From Desulforegula conservatrix Mb1Pa (lineage in GTDB: Bacteria > Desulfobacterota > Desulfobacteria > Desulfobacterales > Desulforegulaceae): a DNA stretch of 64,000 bases. Below the pieces are notes generated by a model that was given only the letters and a program-made list of their open reading frames with translations, did not search any database and had not been told where the DNA came from. The translations under genes were made by a program, and so were the position numbers. Where the stretch lies: contig NZ_AUEY01000001.1 of the NCBI RefSeq assembly GCF_000426225.1, forward strand, positions 124,001 through 188,000, in the 5' to 3' direction. Below are positions 18,435-27,046 of the stretch, piece by piece. Positions within the stretch are counted from its first letter, which is position 1; the number at the start of each line of letters is the position of its first letter.

Positions 18435-19160
18435 TTATTTCAAGACCAGGATTTCATAATCCTTTTCAAACCCTGCGATATGCCCTGAGTCAGCAAAACT
18501 GAAATATTTTTTACCGCCCATTATAAGATGTTCAAGAACACTGATATCAACAAGACGGCAAGCAAAAGTAAGCCTTCGGGTTATTTCCATATCAGCTTTT
18601 GAAGGTTCTGGATCCCCGGAAGGATGATTGTGGGCAAATATAAGCGAAGCGGCCTTCTTCTCCATCGCATTTTTCACAACTTCTCTTGGATATACCGCAC
18701 TTGATGTGAGAGTACCTTCAAAAAGAGTTTCTACGTCAAGGACCCGATTCTTGGCGTTAAGATAGACAACGCTGAAGTATTCCCTGTCCCTGTTGCCCAT
18801 ATGCATGTTCAGATAATCAAAAAGGACAGAAGGATTCCGGATGATGTCATCCTCAAATACCCTGTCCTTTAAATATCTTTCGCAAATAGCCTTTATTAGC
18901 TTTATCCCGAAGACATTTACATCGCCTACCCCGTTTATTTTCATGAGGGCTTCGGAACTTGCCTCCATGACGCCCGTAATATTCTTGAACCGGGTTAAAG
19001 CTTCCTTGGCAGCGGGTTTGCAGTCCTTCCTCGGAGTTGCGACAGTTAAAAGCAACTCCACAACTTCATAATCATGGAATCCATCAAGACCGTCCTCAAG
19101 GAATCTCTCCCTGAGTCTCTGCCTGTGCCCTTCGTTATGACCATCATTTACGGAAGCCAT
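18435..19160 (-). CDS. radC: RadC family JAB-domain protein
   Basis: RadC proteins carry a JAB/MPN+ metalloprotease-like domain. Despite the name, a role in DNA repair is not established. The 241-residue protein has a helix-hairpin-helix-like N-terminal region (LLTVATPRKDCKPAAKEAL...MKINGVGD). The C-terminal JAB domain shows the metal motif FAHNHPSGDPEPSKAD (H-x-H-P-S-G-x7-D) and LEHLIMGGKKYFSFADSG. The ATG at 19160 overlaps the gpsA stop in a TGATG junction, indicating translational coupling. Confidence 0.92.
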   Translation of the reverse strand: MASVNDGHNEGHRQRLRERFLEDGLDGFHDYEVVELLLTVATPRKDCKPAAKEALTRFKNITGVMEASSEALMKINGVGDVNVFGIKLIKAICERYLKDRVFEDDIIRNPSVLFDYLNMHMGNRDREYFSVVYLNAKNRVLDVETLFEGTLTSSAVYPREVVKNAMEKKAASLIFAHNHPSGDPEPSKADMEITRRLTFACRLVDISVLEHLIMGGKKYFSFADSGHIAGFEKDYEILVLK

Positions 19161-20191
19161 CAATCCCCAAACTCATCCTTGAGAGATCTTGTCATGAGTC
19201 TGTGGACAGCGTCCCTTGGAGAATAGCCATCATAGAGAATATGATAAACCTCTTCACAGATGGGAAGCTCGACTTCAAGCTTGATTGCGAGATTATATAC
19301 TGACTTGGCTGTCTTAACCCCTTCTGCCACCATTTTCATTTCCGAGAGTATTTTATTTATGGATTTACCTTCTCCCAGAAGCTTGCCGACAGTATGATTG
19401 CGGCTCAGTTCTCCGGTACATGTAAGAAGAAGATCTCCAACACCTGAGAGACCAAGAAAGGTATTTGGGTCAGCTCCGAACTTGAGGCCAAGTTTTCTTA
19501 TTTCTGCAAGTCCACGTGTTATTACGGCAGCCCTGGTATTAAGACTCAAATCAAGTCCGTCTGAAATTCCGGCTGCAATTGCGATCACATTTTTTAACGC
19601 ACCGCCAAGTTCTACACCTACTACATCCGTATTTTTATAAACCCTGAAATATGGAGTCGCAAAAATCTGCTGAACAAAACCGGCAACATCAGAATCTGAA
19701 GACGCCGCAGTTACGACAGTTGGAGACATTTCGCCCACTTCCCTGGCAAAGCTTGGGCCTGAAAGAGCAGCGAAATTCTTTTCAGGAACGCCTGTCAAAA
19801 CTTCCTTCAATACGCCGCACATTGTCAGGTATGTCTGATTTTCAATACCCTTCGACGCTGAAACAAAAACTGTATTAACCGAAACAAAAGGCTTCATCTT
19901 TTCTGCCGTCTCCCTCATCACATGGGAGGGAACAACAAGAAGAATCATATCCTTGTCTCTGGAAACTTTTTCAATATCACCCGTAGGCTTTATATTCGGA
20001 GAAAGTTTTATACCCGACAAAAAACTTTCATTTTCCAGTTTTTCTTCAATCTGACGTCTGACATCATCCTCAAAAACCCAAAGATCTATAACAGCGCCCT
20101 TGAGAGCCAGCAGATTGGCAAGTGCAGTCCCCCAGCTTCCTGCCCCAACCACGCCAATTTTATATTTTGTAATATCTATTAAATTTTCCAT
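19160..20191 (-). CDS. gpsA: NAD(P)H-dependent glycerol-3-phosphate dehydrogenase
   Basis: GpsA reduces dihydroxyacetone phosphate to sn-glycerol-3-phosphate for phospholipid synthesis. The 343-residue protein shows the Rossmann motif IGVVGAGSWGTALANLLA (about 12-29). VSASKGIENQTYLTM and ALSGPSFAREV follow. The catalytic region is GVELGGALKNVIAIAAGISDG (Lys), and later LSGVGDLLLTCTGELSRN, the family hallmark. It is translationally coupled to radC and starts 66 bp after gyrA ends on the same strand. The ribosome site is weak. Confidence 0.97.
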   Translation of the reverse strand: MENLIDITKYKIGVVGAGSWGTALANLLALKGAVIDLWVFEDDVRRQIEEKLENESFLSGIKLSPNIKPTGDIEKVSRDKDMILLVVPSHVMRETAEKMKPFVSVNTVFVSASKGIENQTYLTMCGVLKEVLTGVPEKNFAALSGPSFAREVGEMSPTVVTAASSDSDVAGFVQQIFATPYFRVYKNTDVVGVELGGALKNVIAIAAGISDGLDLSLNTRAAVITRGLAEIRKLGLKFGADPNTFLGLSGVGDLLLTCTGELSRNHTVGKLLGEGKSINKILSEMKMVAEGVKTAKSVYNLAIKLEVELPICEEVYHILYDGYSPRDAVHRLMTRSLKDEFGD

Positions 20192-20256
20192 ATACCCATA
20201 TAAAAAGCCCTGGACTATTCAAAGTGCCAGGGCAGATATTCATATCATTGATATAG

Positions 20257-22737
20257 CTATTCCCCGGATTCTTCATCCTCAATTTCGTCCAAATCCGAAG
20301 ACTCCTTGTCGCCTGCGCTGCCTTCCGCAATTCTGGCAGCAGCAATCAGTCTTTCACCCTTGTCAAGGCCAATAAGCTTCACGCCCTGGGTGTTTCTGCT
20401 TATCACGGATATTCCTGCAACTTCCATTCTTATAAGCCTACCTGTATCAGTGATAAGCATTACTTCGTCACCATCATCCACGAGATGCATATCAACCACC
20501 TGGCCATTTCTCTCGGAAGTCTTTATTGCAATAACTCCTTTTCCGCTTCTGCGTTGAACAGGGTATTCGTCGATCAATGTCCTTTTGCCGAATCCGTTTT
20601 CAGTTACGGCGAACATGGTCTGTCCATGACTTAGAACTTCCATACCCACAAGCCTGTCGCCTTCTTCAAGGTTTATACCGATAACGCCCCTGGAAACCCT
20701 TCCAGTCGGACGCACATCAGTTTCCTTGAATCTTATGGACTGACCGCCAGCTGTTCCAAGAAACACGTCCATCGCGCCATCTGTTATTCGGGCAGAAATC
20801 AGTTCGTCGCCTTCGGCAAGATCAAGTCCGATTATTCCGCCCGCCCTTGGTCTGCTATAAGCCATGAGATCTGTTTTCTTTACAAGGCCTTCACGGCTCG
20901 CTGTCAGAATGTAATGATCCGCCTTGAATTCAGGAACTGCAAGAACAGCAGAAAGCCTCTCGCCTTCACCAAAATTGAGGAGATTCACAAGAGCTTTGCC
21001 CTTGCTTGTCCTGCTTGCCTGGGGAATTTCATAGACCTTGAGCCAGTATACCTTGCCAAGGTTTGTAAAAAACAGGAAAGTATGATGTGTTGAAGCAACA
21101 AAAAGATGCTCAACAAAATCCTCTTCCTTGGTTCCCATGGCAGTCTTGCCCTTCCCTCCCCTTCTCTGGCTCTGATAGAGGGTAACCGGGCTTCTTTTAA
21201 TATATCCGTCCTTTGAAACAGTAACAACCATATCTTCTTCGGTGATCATATCTTCTATGCTGATCTCTCCCGAAGCCTCGATTATTCCGGTTCTTCTTGC
21301 ATCAGAGTAACTCTTCCCGAGGTCAGAAAGTTCGCCTTTTATAATGCCAAGAACCAGACTCTCGTTTCCAAGTATTTCCCTGTATCTTTCAATATCCTTC
21401 AATATCTGGTGGAACTCTTCAATTATCTTGTCCCTTTCAAGACCGGTAAGTCTCTGGAGCCTCATATCGAGAATTGCCTGGGCCTGAATAGCAGAAAGAG
21501 AAAACGTTTCTATAAGCCCTGCCTTGGCTTCTCCTGGTGATGCTGAATTTCTTATCAGGGCAACAACGGCATCAAGATTATCAAGGGCGATCTTGAGTCC
21601 TTCAAGTATATGGGCTCGTTCCTCTGCCTTGCGGAGTTCGAATTTTGTCCTTCTGACTACAACTTCCTTGCGGTGATAAATAAATTCCTGGAGAGCCTCT
21701 TTCAAGGAAAGAAGTTCAGGCCTGTTGTTTACAACTGCAAGAAGAATTATTCCGAAACTGGACTGAAGCTGGGTGTGCTTGTAAAGCTGATTGATTATAG
21801 GCTCCGCCATCTGATCGCGCCTGATTCCTATGGCTATTCTCATGCCCTCTCGGTCAGACTCGTCACGGACAAATCTTATACCTTCTATTTCCTTTGCCTT
21901 GACAAGCTCCGCGACCCTTTCTATCAGCCTGGCTTTGTTGACCTGATAAGGAATTTCTGTAATTACTATCGTTTCCTGATCATTTTTTTCATCTGTCTCA
22001 ACTTCGACCTTTCCCCTGACCTGAATTATACCGCGACCTGTCTCGTAAGCTTCCCTTATTCCATTTGTACCATAGATTATTCCACCTGTAGGGAAGTCAG
22101 GACCAGGAATAAACTGCATCAGCTCAAGGGAGGTCATTGAAGGATTTTCGATAAGTGCTACAAGGGCGGCAAGGGTTTCCGAAAGATTGTGGGGCGGTAT
22201 GTTTGTTGCCATACCGACTGCGATGCCTGAACTGCCATTCACAAGAAGCGCGGGAAATTTTGATGGAAAAACAGCCGGCTCATAAAGGCTGCCGTCGTAG
22301 TTGGGTGTAAAATCAACGGTTTCTTTTTCGAGGTCTGCCATCATTTCATGGGCAAGCCTCGTCATTCTTACTTCAGTATAACGCATGGCTGCCGGCGAGT
22401 CGCCGTCAATTGAGCCGAAGTTTCCCTGACCGTCTACAAGCATATAGCGCATGGAAAAATGCTGGGCCATTCGCACCATTGTATCGTAAACAGCCGTGTC
22501 TCCGTGGGGGTGATACTTACCGATCACGTCCCCGACAATACGGGCTGATTTTTTGTAAGGTTTGTTCCAGTCGTTACTGAGTTCATGCATGGCAAACAGA
22601 ACACGCCTGTGTACTGGCTTCAGACCGTCACGGGCATCAGGCAGAGCCCTGCCTATTATGACGCTCATGGCGTATTCGAGGTAAGACTGTTTCATCTCAC
22701 GCTCTATGCTGATTTCATGCCTTGCTTCGTTTTGCAT
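20257..22737 (-). CDS. gyrA: DNA gyrase subunit A
   Basis: GyrA is the DNA-breaking and rejoining subunit of the topoisomerase that introduces negative supercoils. The 826 residues contain the winged-helix core with [19 protein letters not shown] and the catalytic Tyr in [14 protein letters not shown]. At the usual quinolone-resistance positions it has [15 protein letters not shown], so Thr replaces E. coli Ser83 and the Asp87 position carries Asp. The six C-terminal beta-pinwheel blades follow, with the GyrA-box [10 protein letters not shown]. The tail is acidic ([12 protein letters not shown]). gyrB is not in the window. ATG at 22737. Confidence 0.97.
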   Translation of the reverse strand: MQNEARHEISIEREMKQSYLEYAMSVIIGRALPDARDGLKPVHRRVLFAMHELSNDWNKPYKKSARIVGDVIGKYHPHGDTAVYDTMVRMAQHFSMRYMLVDGQGNFGSIDGDSPAAMRYTEVRMTRLAHEMMADLEKETVDFTPNYDGSLYEPAVFPSKFPALLVNGSSGIAVGMATNIPPHNLSETLAALVALIENPSMTSLELMQFIPGPDFPTGGIIYGTNGIREAYETGRGIIQVRGKVEVETDEKNDQETIVITEIPYQVNKARLIERVAELVKAKEIEGIRFVRDESDREGMRIAIGIRRDQMAEPIINQLYKHTQLQSSFGIILLAVVNNRPELLSLKEALQEFIYHRKEVVVRRTKFELRKAEERAHILEGLKIALDNLDAVVALIRNSASPGEAKAGLIETFSLSAIQAQAILDMRLQRLTGLERDKIIEEFHQILKDIERYREILGNESLVLGIIKGELSDLGKSYSDARRTGIIEASGEISIEDMITEEDMVVTVSKDGYIKRSPVTLYQSQRRGGKGKTAMGTKEEDFVEHLFVASTHHTFLFFTNLGKVYWLKVYEIPQASRTSKGKALVNLLNFGEGERLSAVLAVPEFKADHYILTASREGLVKKTDLMAYSRPRAGGIIGLDLAEGDELISARITDGAMDVFLGTAGGQSIRFKETDVRPTGRVSRGVIGINLEEGDRLVGMEVLSHGQTMFAVTENGFGKRTLIDEYPVQRRSGKGVIAIKTSERNGQVVDMHLVDDGDEVMLITDTGRLIRMEVAGISVISRNTQGVKLIGLDKGERLIAAARIAEGSAGDKESSDLDEIEDEESGE

Positions 22738-22900
22738 GCGAAAATGCCCCTAAGTTATTTGTTCAGATTAATCGATCCAAACAGCTAAGATAGTTTTAAT
22801 TTTGCGGATATTCAACAATTTTCTGGTAATTTGCTCTTATATGGCAATCAATTAAAAATGTCTTTAAATGAAAGGGCTCTGAGGGGTCATTTTTTTAACA

Positions 22901-22943
22901 AAAAACCCTTCTTGCCTAAACTAAAAGGTCAAGAAGGGTTTTT
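22901..22943 (-). terminator. rho-independent terminator after the thiolase gene
   Basis: Stem of about 14 bp, AAAAACCCTTCTTG / CAAGAAGGGTTTTT, with a 15-nt loop and T-tracts on both strands. It lies 55 bp past the thiolase stop codon. Confidence 0.85.
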
Positions 22944-22997
22944 ACAATCAAGCTAAAACCGGGTTTTATCTAAAAAAAATTCTTTTCAGATTGCCCG

Positions 22998-24284
22998 TTA
23001 TCTTTCCACAATCATGGCCATACCCATACCGCCACCTATACACATTGATATAAGGCCGGTGGACATATTATTGCGTTTCATATGGTGCATACATGTAACC
23101 ATCTGGCGCGCGCCTGTACATCCGATCGGATGGCCGATGGAGATACCGCTGCCCACAGGGTTTGGTGTGTCAAAATCAAGACCGAGTTCCATCATGCAGC
23201 CGATTGCCTGGCCTGCAAAGGCTTCATTCAGTTCTATATTCTGAATGTCCTTGATGGTCATGCCGGTTTTCTTGAGAACCTTTCTGATTGCAGGAACAGG
23301 ACCAAGGCCCATATATGCAGGATCAAGACCGCCTGATGCAAATGCCTTTATTTTAAGAAGAGGCTCAAGACCAAGTTCTTTTGCCTTTTCAGCGCTCATC
23401 ATAAGAACAGCTGCAGCGCCGTCGTTAACACCAGACGCGTTGCCGGCAGTAACAGATCCGTCTTTCTTGAATGCAGGCTTCATTGCAGCAAGTTTTTCAA
23501 GGGTAGTTGCCACTGGTCTTTCATCTGTGTCAACTATTACATCACCCTTGCGTCCCTTGATAACTACAGGAGCAATTTCATCCTTGAACCAGCCGTTCTT
23601 TATTGCTGCAACAGCGCGGCTTATACTTGTGAAAGCAACCTTGTCCTGATCTTCACGGCTTATGCCATACTTAGCGACTATGTTTTCTGCGGTTATACCC
23701 ATGTGGTAGCCGTAGAAAATTTCATAGAGACCGTCATAAACGAGAAGGTCATGAATCTCGCCAACTCCTGTGAGTTCCATTCTGTGTCCCCATCTGGCTT
23801 TTTTAAGAGCCATAGGGATATTGCTCATGCTTTCCTGGCCACCTGCGAGAACCACATCAGCGTCACCATTCATGATGGACTGAGCGCCAAGCGCAATTGC
23901 CTTGAGCCCAGAACCGCATACCTTATTAACCGTAAAAGCTGGTGTCTCCTTTGAAATACCGGCTTTTATCATAGCCTGACGCGCCGGATTCTGTCCCTGC
24001 GCAGCAACAATAACATTACCCATGATAACTTCATCAATGGATATTTCTTTTGCATTGTCGTCCCACTGAGCGCCTTTTTTTTCAAGCTCGATAACGCCCT
24101 GATCCTTCAGCTTGTCAGGAGCAATAGCATTCATCTCCGCGCTTGGCACCGGCTTAAGGCCTGCCTTTTTAAGGGTTTCCCTCATTACTACAGCGCCAAG
24201 ATCAGCAACAAGTACATCCTTGAGAGCGCCGCCAAAAGAGCCGACAGCAGTTCTTGCACCACTTACTATTACAACTTCCTTCAT
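22998..24284 (-). CDS. acetyl-CoA C-acetyltransferase (thiolase) with an N-terminal insertion
   Basis: Thiolases condense two acetyl-CoA or cleave acetoacetyl-CoA. The opening KEVVIVSGARTAVGSFGGAL is typical. The active-site Cys is at 123 (VNKVCGSGLKA), about 34 residues later than the usual position near 89. The shift is caused by an extra charged segment (about 44-85, including PDKLKDQGVIELEKKGAQWD). The remaining motifs are intact: ELNEAFAGQAIGCM, SIGHPIGCTGARQ and the C-terminal CIGGGMGMAMIVER. The length of 428 aa compares with about 390-395 for the family. It appears to be a single-gene unit with its own terminator. Confidence 0.93.
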   Translation of the reverse strand: MKEVVIVSGARTAVGSFGGALKDVLVADLGAVVMRETLKKAGLKPVPSAEMNAIAPDKLKDQGVIELEKKGAQWDDNAKEISIDEVIMGNVIVAAQGQNPARQAMIKAGISKETPAFTVNKVCGSGLKAIALGAQSIMNGDADVVLAGGQESMSNIPMALKKARWGHRMELTGVGEIHDLLVYDGLYEIFYGYHMGITAENIVAKYGISREDQDKVAFTSISRAVAAIKNGWFKDEIAPVVIKGRKGDVIVDTDERPVATTLEKLAAMKPAFKKDGSVTAGNASGVNDGAAAVLMMSAEKAKELGLEPLLKIKAFASGGLDPAYMGLGPVPAIRKVLKKTGMTIKDIQNIELNEAFAGQAIGCMMELGLDFDTPNPVGSGISIGHPIGCTGARQMVTCMHHMKRNNMSTGLISMCIGGGMGMAMIVER

Positions 24285-24427
24285 CTCCTTGCCCTCCGTT
24301 TAATAAATAGCTTAATGAAATTAAGGTTGTCGTTCCCTATAAAACTTCCTACACTGCAAAATTGAAACTTTACTGATAATTTGGAGTTAAACGTACAAAC
24401 AACGTAAACCAAAGTCAACGATTAGCC

Positions 24428-25198
24428 ATGTGCCTGATTCTTTTTTCATACAAAAAACACAAAAAATACAAATTAATTCTCGCAGCAAACAGAGACGAGT
24501 TTTACGCAAGACCAACAGACCCTGTTTCCAGATGGAACAAAGGAAGCGGAATAATCGCAGGAAAAGATCTTGAGGCTGGCGGAACATGGATGGGAATATC
24601 GGAAAACGGCCGTTTTGCGGCCCTTACAAACTTCAGGGATCCCAAATCAATTAAAAAAGATGCGCTTTCAAGAGGCCTGCTTGTTTCAGATTTTCTTGAA
24701 GGGAAAAACAGTTCTCCGGAAGAATACCTTAACCATGTTGCAGCACAAAAAAATCTTTACAATGGATTCAATCTTCTTGCAGGAGACAGGGACGATCTTT
24801 ACTATTTTTCAAATCATGAAGGTATTGTCAAAAAAATAGAGCCTGGGCTACACGGCCTTTCAAATCATTTGCTTGACACGCCCTGGCCTAAAGTTGAAAA
24901 AGGCAAAAAATACCTGGAAAGCCTTATAAACTCAGAATGTTTTGAAAACCATGAAAAGGTTTTCGCTTTTCTAGAGGATTCCAAAATTCCGCCTGACCAA
25001 CTTCTTCCTGAAACAGGAATGGGGATCGATTGGGAAAGGATACTCGCGCCCCTTTTCATTAAAAGCGAAGTATATGGAACAAGATCATCCAGTTTTCTAT
25101 TGATCGGATATGATGGCAAAGGGATATTCACCGAAAAGACATGGATCAAGGCCGGTGCCAGCGTCATGGCTGGAGAAACGAGAGTGATAAACTTTTAA
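24428..25198 (+). CDS. NRDE (TANGO2-like) family protein
   Basis: The 256-residue protein starts MCLILFSYKKHKKYKLILAA then NRDEFYARPTDPVSRW, containing the NRDE motif that names the family. Cys2 would be N-terminal after Met removal, consistent with the Ntn-hydrolase-like fold proposed for this family. Further family features are GGTWMGISENGRFAALTNFR and LSRGLLVSDFL. Biochemical function is unsettled; the eukaryotic relative TANGO2 is linked to lipid, CoA or haem handling. No clear ribosome site is visible. The gene is divergent from the thiolase and convergent with the GTPase. Confidence 0.85.
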   Translation: MCLILFSYKKHKKYKLILAANRDEFYARPTDPVSRWNKGSGIIAGKDLEAGGTWMGISENGRFAALTNFRDPKSIKKDALSRGLLVSDFLEGKNSSPEEYLNHVAAQKNLYNGFNLLAGDRDDLYYFSNHEGIVKKIEPGLHGLSNHLLDTPWPKVEKGKKYLESLINSECFENHEKVFAFLEDSKIPPDQLLPETGMGIDWERILAPLFIKSEVYGTRSSSFLLIGYDGKGIFTEKTWIKAGASVMAGETRVINF

Positions 25199-25250
25199 GT
25201 AAAGTAATAGCTGTAAAAAACTGGAATAGGCATTCGGCTGAATATAGCTC

Positions 25251-25292
25251 AAAAAAACCTCATCCCCCACTCTTGAAGGGGGAGGATGAGGT
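25251..25292 (-). terminator. terminator for the dynamin-like GTPase gene
   Basis: A long GC-rich stem (CCTCATCCCCC.../...GGGGGAGGATGAGG) is followed on the minus strand by seven T residues. It lies 60 bp past the GTPase stop codon. It could also stop the convergent NRDE transcript. Confidence 0.8.
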
Positions 25293-25352
25293 TCTCACAC
25301 CTTGTATTTTAAATAAACGCCCGACAAAAATTATCAGTCTTAATTCTTCATC

Positions 25353-26759
25353 TTAATCAACCATATCATCCTGGATAAAATCATCCGGCTTAAGGTTCGC
25401 GTATTCATTAAGAGCTGATCTTATTTCTTTTGAACCCTTTTCAACAACGGAACGAACAGCACGGTAATGAACCTCGAGCGGAGACAAGGCATATTTACCT
25501 TTTGTCCTTATAATATAGTCCCGCACATAGCCTTTTACAGAATTCCAGGTATCCCTTCTTGCCTGGGTCTTAAGATTGGTCAGATTGTCAAGCTTTTCAA
25601 GCTGTTCCTTTTCAAACCTGGCTTCAAGGCTTTTCTGAGCCATGGTTATCCATATGAAAAACACTCCGACTGCGGCAGCTGCCCCTGCAGAGGCAAAAAT
25701 CTCGAGCACAGGGAATCCGGCGAAAAACAATATTCCTGATGTTGCCGCTCCAGAAATCAGAGCGAGCAGTATTCCAAGCAAGGTGAATTTTGTCTTAAAA
25801 TTCCTGAGCCTCTTTTTATAGATAATGAGAGAACCCAAAAGATGTGAAAGCCTCTCACTGTTTACTTCCACGAATGTTGCAATATTATCCAGCTGATACC
25901 TCGGAGCGTCCTGAATGGCCTTTTTAAGCTCCTCCCTCTGATTCTCAAGAAGATGCAGATACTCGGAATCATAATGTGTCTGACTTTTATTGCTGGCATG
26001 CTGGGAATATGTCAGATGAATCATTGGAATGTCTTTCCGGCCGGTCATCTGGGAAAGATTCCAGCAGAGGGTTCCATAGACCCTCAAGAGATCGGGCAAA
26101 GAAGCGCATTCATCAATACGGTTCAGAACAAAGAGTAGCCTGTCTTCAAAGGTCTCTTTTGGTAGGGTGTCCCGCAGGCTTTCATGGGCTTCTCGTCCGG
26201 TTCCTGCCTTGTGGGGATCGAAAAGTACCAGTATCAGGTCGGCGGTTCTTGCAAGATCTCCTATTGCCTCCTGATAATTGTAACCACGGTCTCGCTCTGT
26301 AATGCTGTCTATCATTCCAGGCGTGTCAATCAATGCAAGATGCTTCAAAAATGGAGAATTGACCTTTTTTAGGCAAAAATGGGCTGCGAATCTCTGTCCG
26401 TGGCGTTTGAGGGACTCGAAAGGATATTCCGGGTCGTTCATCAGGAACTTGCCATCCCTTTCATCTGTAACCCTTATGCCCGCTTCCTCGGGAACAGAAT
26501 CATCATAGGTCAGGATAGTAAAGGAGTCATCTGTCGGAGCCTGGCCTGTTTTCTGAATGGTTGCCCCAAGAAATTCGTTTATGAGTGTGGATTTTCCTGA
26601 AGAATAATTACCTATTACAAGAACCTGGGGTTTCCATTTGATAGCTGACTCAAGCGGTGTCTCGCTGTATCCGTAAAGCTTTGCAGCAGGCGTCAGCTTG
26701 CCTGACACCATTTCAATTATTTCATTTTTAAGAGCTGTAAGATAATTGTCACGATACAT
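25353..26759 (-). CDS. dynamin-family GTPase, membrane-associated
   Basis: The 468-residue large GTPase has the P-loop GNYSSGKSTLINEF, the switch threonine in QAPTDDSFTIL, DTPG (G3) and NRID in place of NKxD (G4). A C-terminal pair of hydrophobic segments (about 325-370, LLGILLALISGAATSG and FASAGAAAAVGVFFIWI) probably inserts in the membrane. It is flanked by helical segments rich in Lys/Glu. Bacterial dynamin-like proteins remodel or protect membranes. The exact role here is unknown. I chose the ATG at 26759 because GAGG lies five bases upstream; an ATG at 26774 and a TTG at 26783 are alternatives. Confidence 0.82.
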   Translation of the reverse strand: MYRDNYLTALKNEIIEMVSGKLTPAAKLYGYSETPLESAIKWKPQVLVIGNYSSGKSTLINEFLGATIQKTGQAPTDDSFTILTYDDSVPEEAGIRVTDERDGKFLMNDPEYPFESLKRHGQRFAAHFCLKKVNSPFLKHLALIDTPGMIDSITERDRGYNYQEAIGDLARTADLILVLFDPHKAGTGREAHESLRDTLPKETFEDRLLFVLNRIDECASLPDLLRVYGTLCWNLSQMTGRKDIPMIHLTYSQHASNKSQTHYDSEYLHLLENQREELKKAIQDAPRYQLDNIATFVEVNSERLSHLLGSLIIYKKRLRNFKTKFTLLGILLALISGAATSGILFFAGFPVLEIFASAGAAAAVGVFFIWITMAQKSLEARFEKEQLEKLDNLTNLKTQARRDTWNSVKGYVRDYIIRTKGKYALSPLEVHYRAVRSVVEKGSKEIRSALNEYANLKPDDFIQDDMVD

Positions 26760-26799
26760 GGCCGCCTCATTCATATGGTTCAATTATGATTGCATTTTA

Positions 26800-26957
26800 G
26801 GCCACCTCTAAAAATTGCCTTTTTGCCAAAGCTTAATCAGGCAGCGTCAGCGTCGTACTCTAATCCTCATTTATACAGTATAAACTCCGGTTCTTAGTGC
26901 GACACTGCTGATTCCCTTGCGCTATCAAATCAATAACTCTAATCTTTAGAGGCACCC
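26800..26957. repeat. candidate miniature inverted-repeat element
   Basis: A 158-bp intergenic segment is bounded by imperfect 17-bp inverted ends: GGCCACCTCTAAAAATT at 26800-26816 and AATCTTTAGAGGCACCC at 26941-26957 (13 of 17 match). The interior is non-coding. A lone related end (GGGTGCCCCTAAAAATA) lies at 34798-34814. Confidence 0.5.
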
Positions 26958-27046
26958 TTTAAACTGTTTTAAAAGGAATAATAGACCTCGACTACCACAT
27001 ACGCAGAATGTTTTCAAACCCATAAAAAACAAACGCTAAAAGCAAA

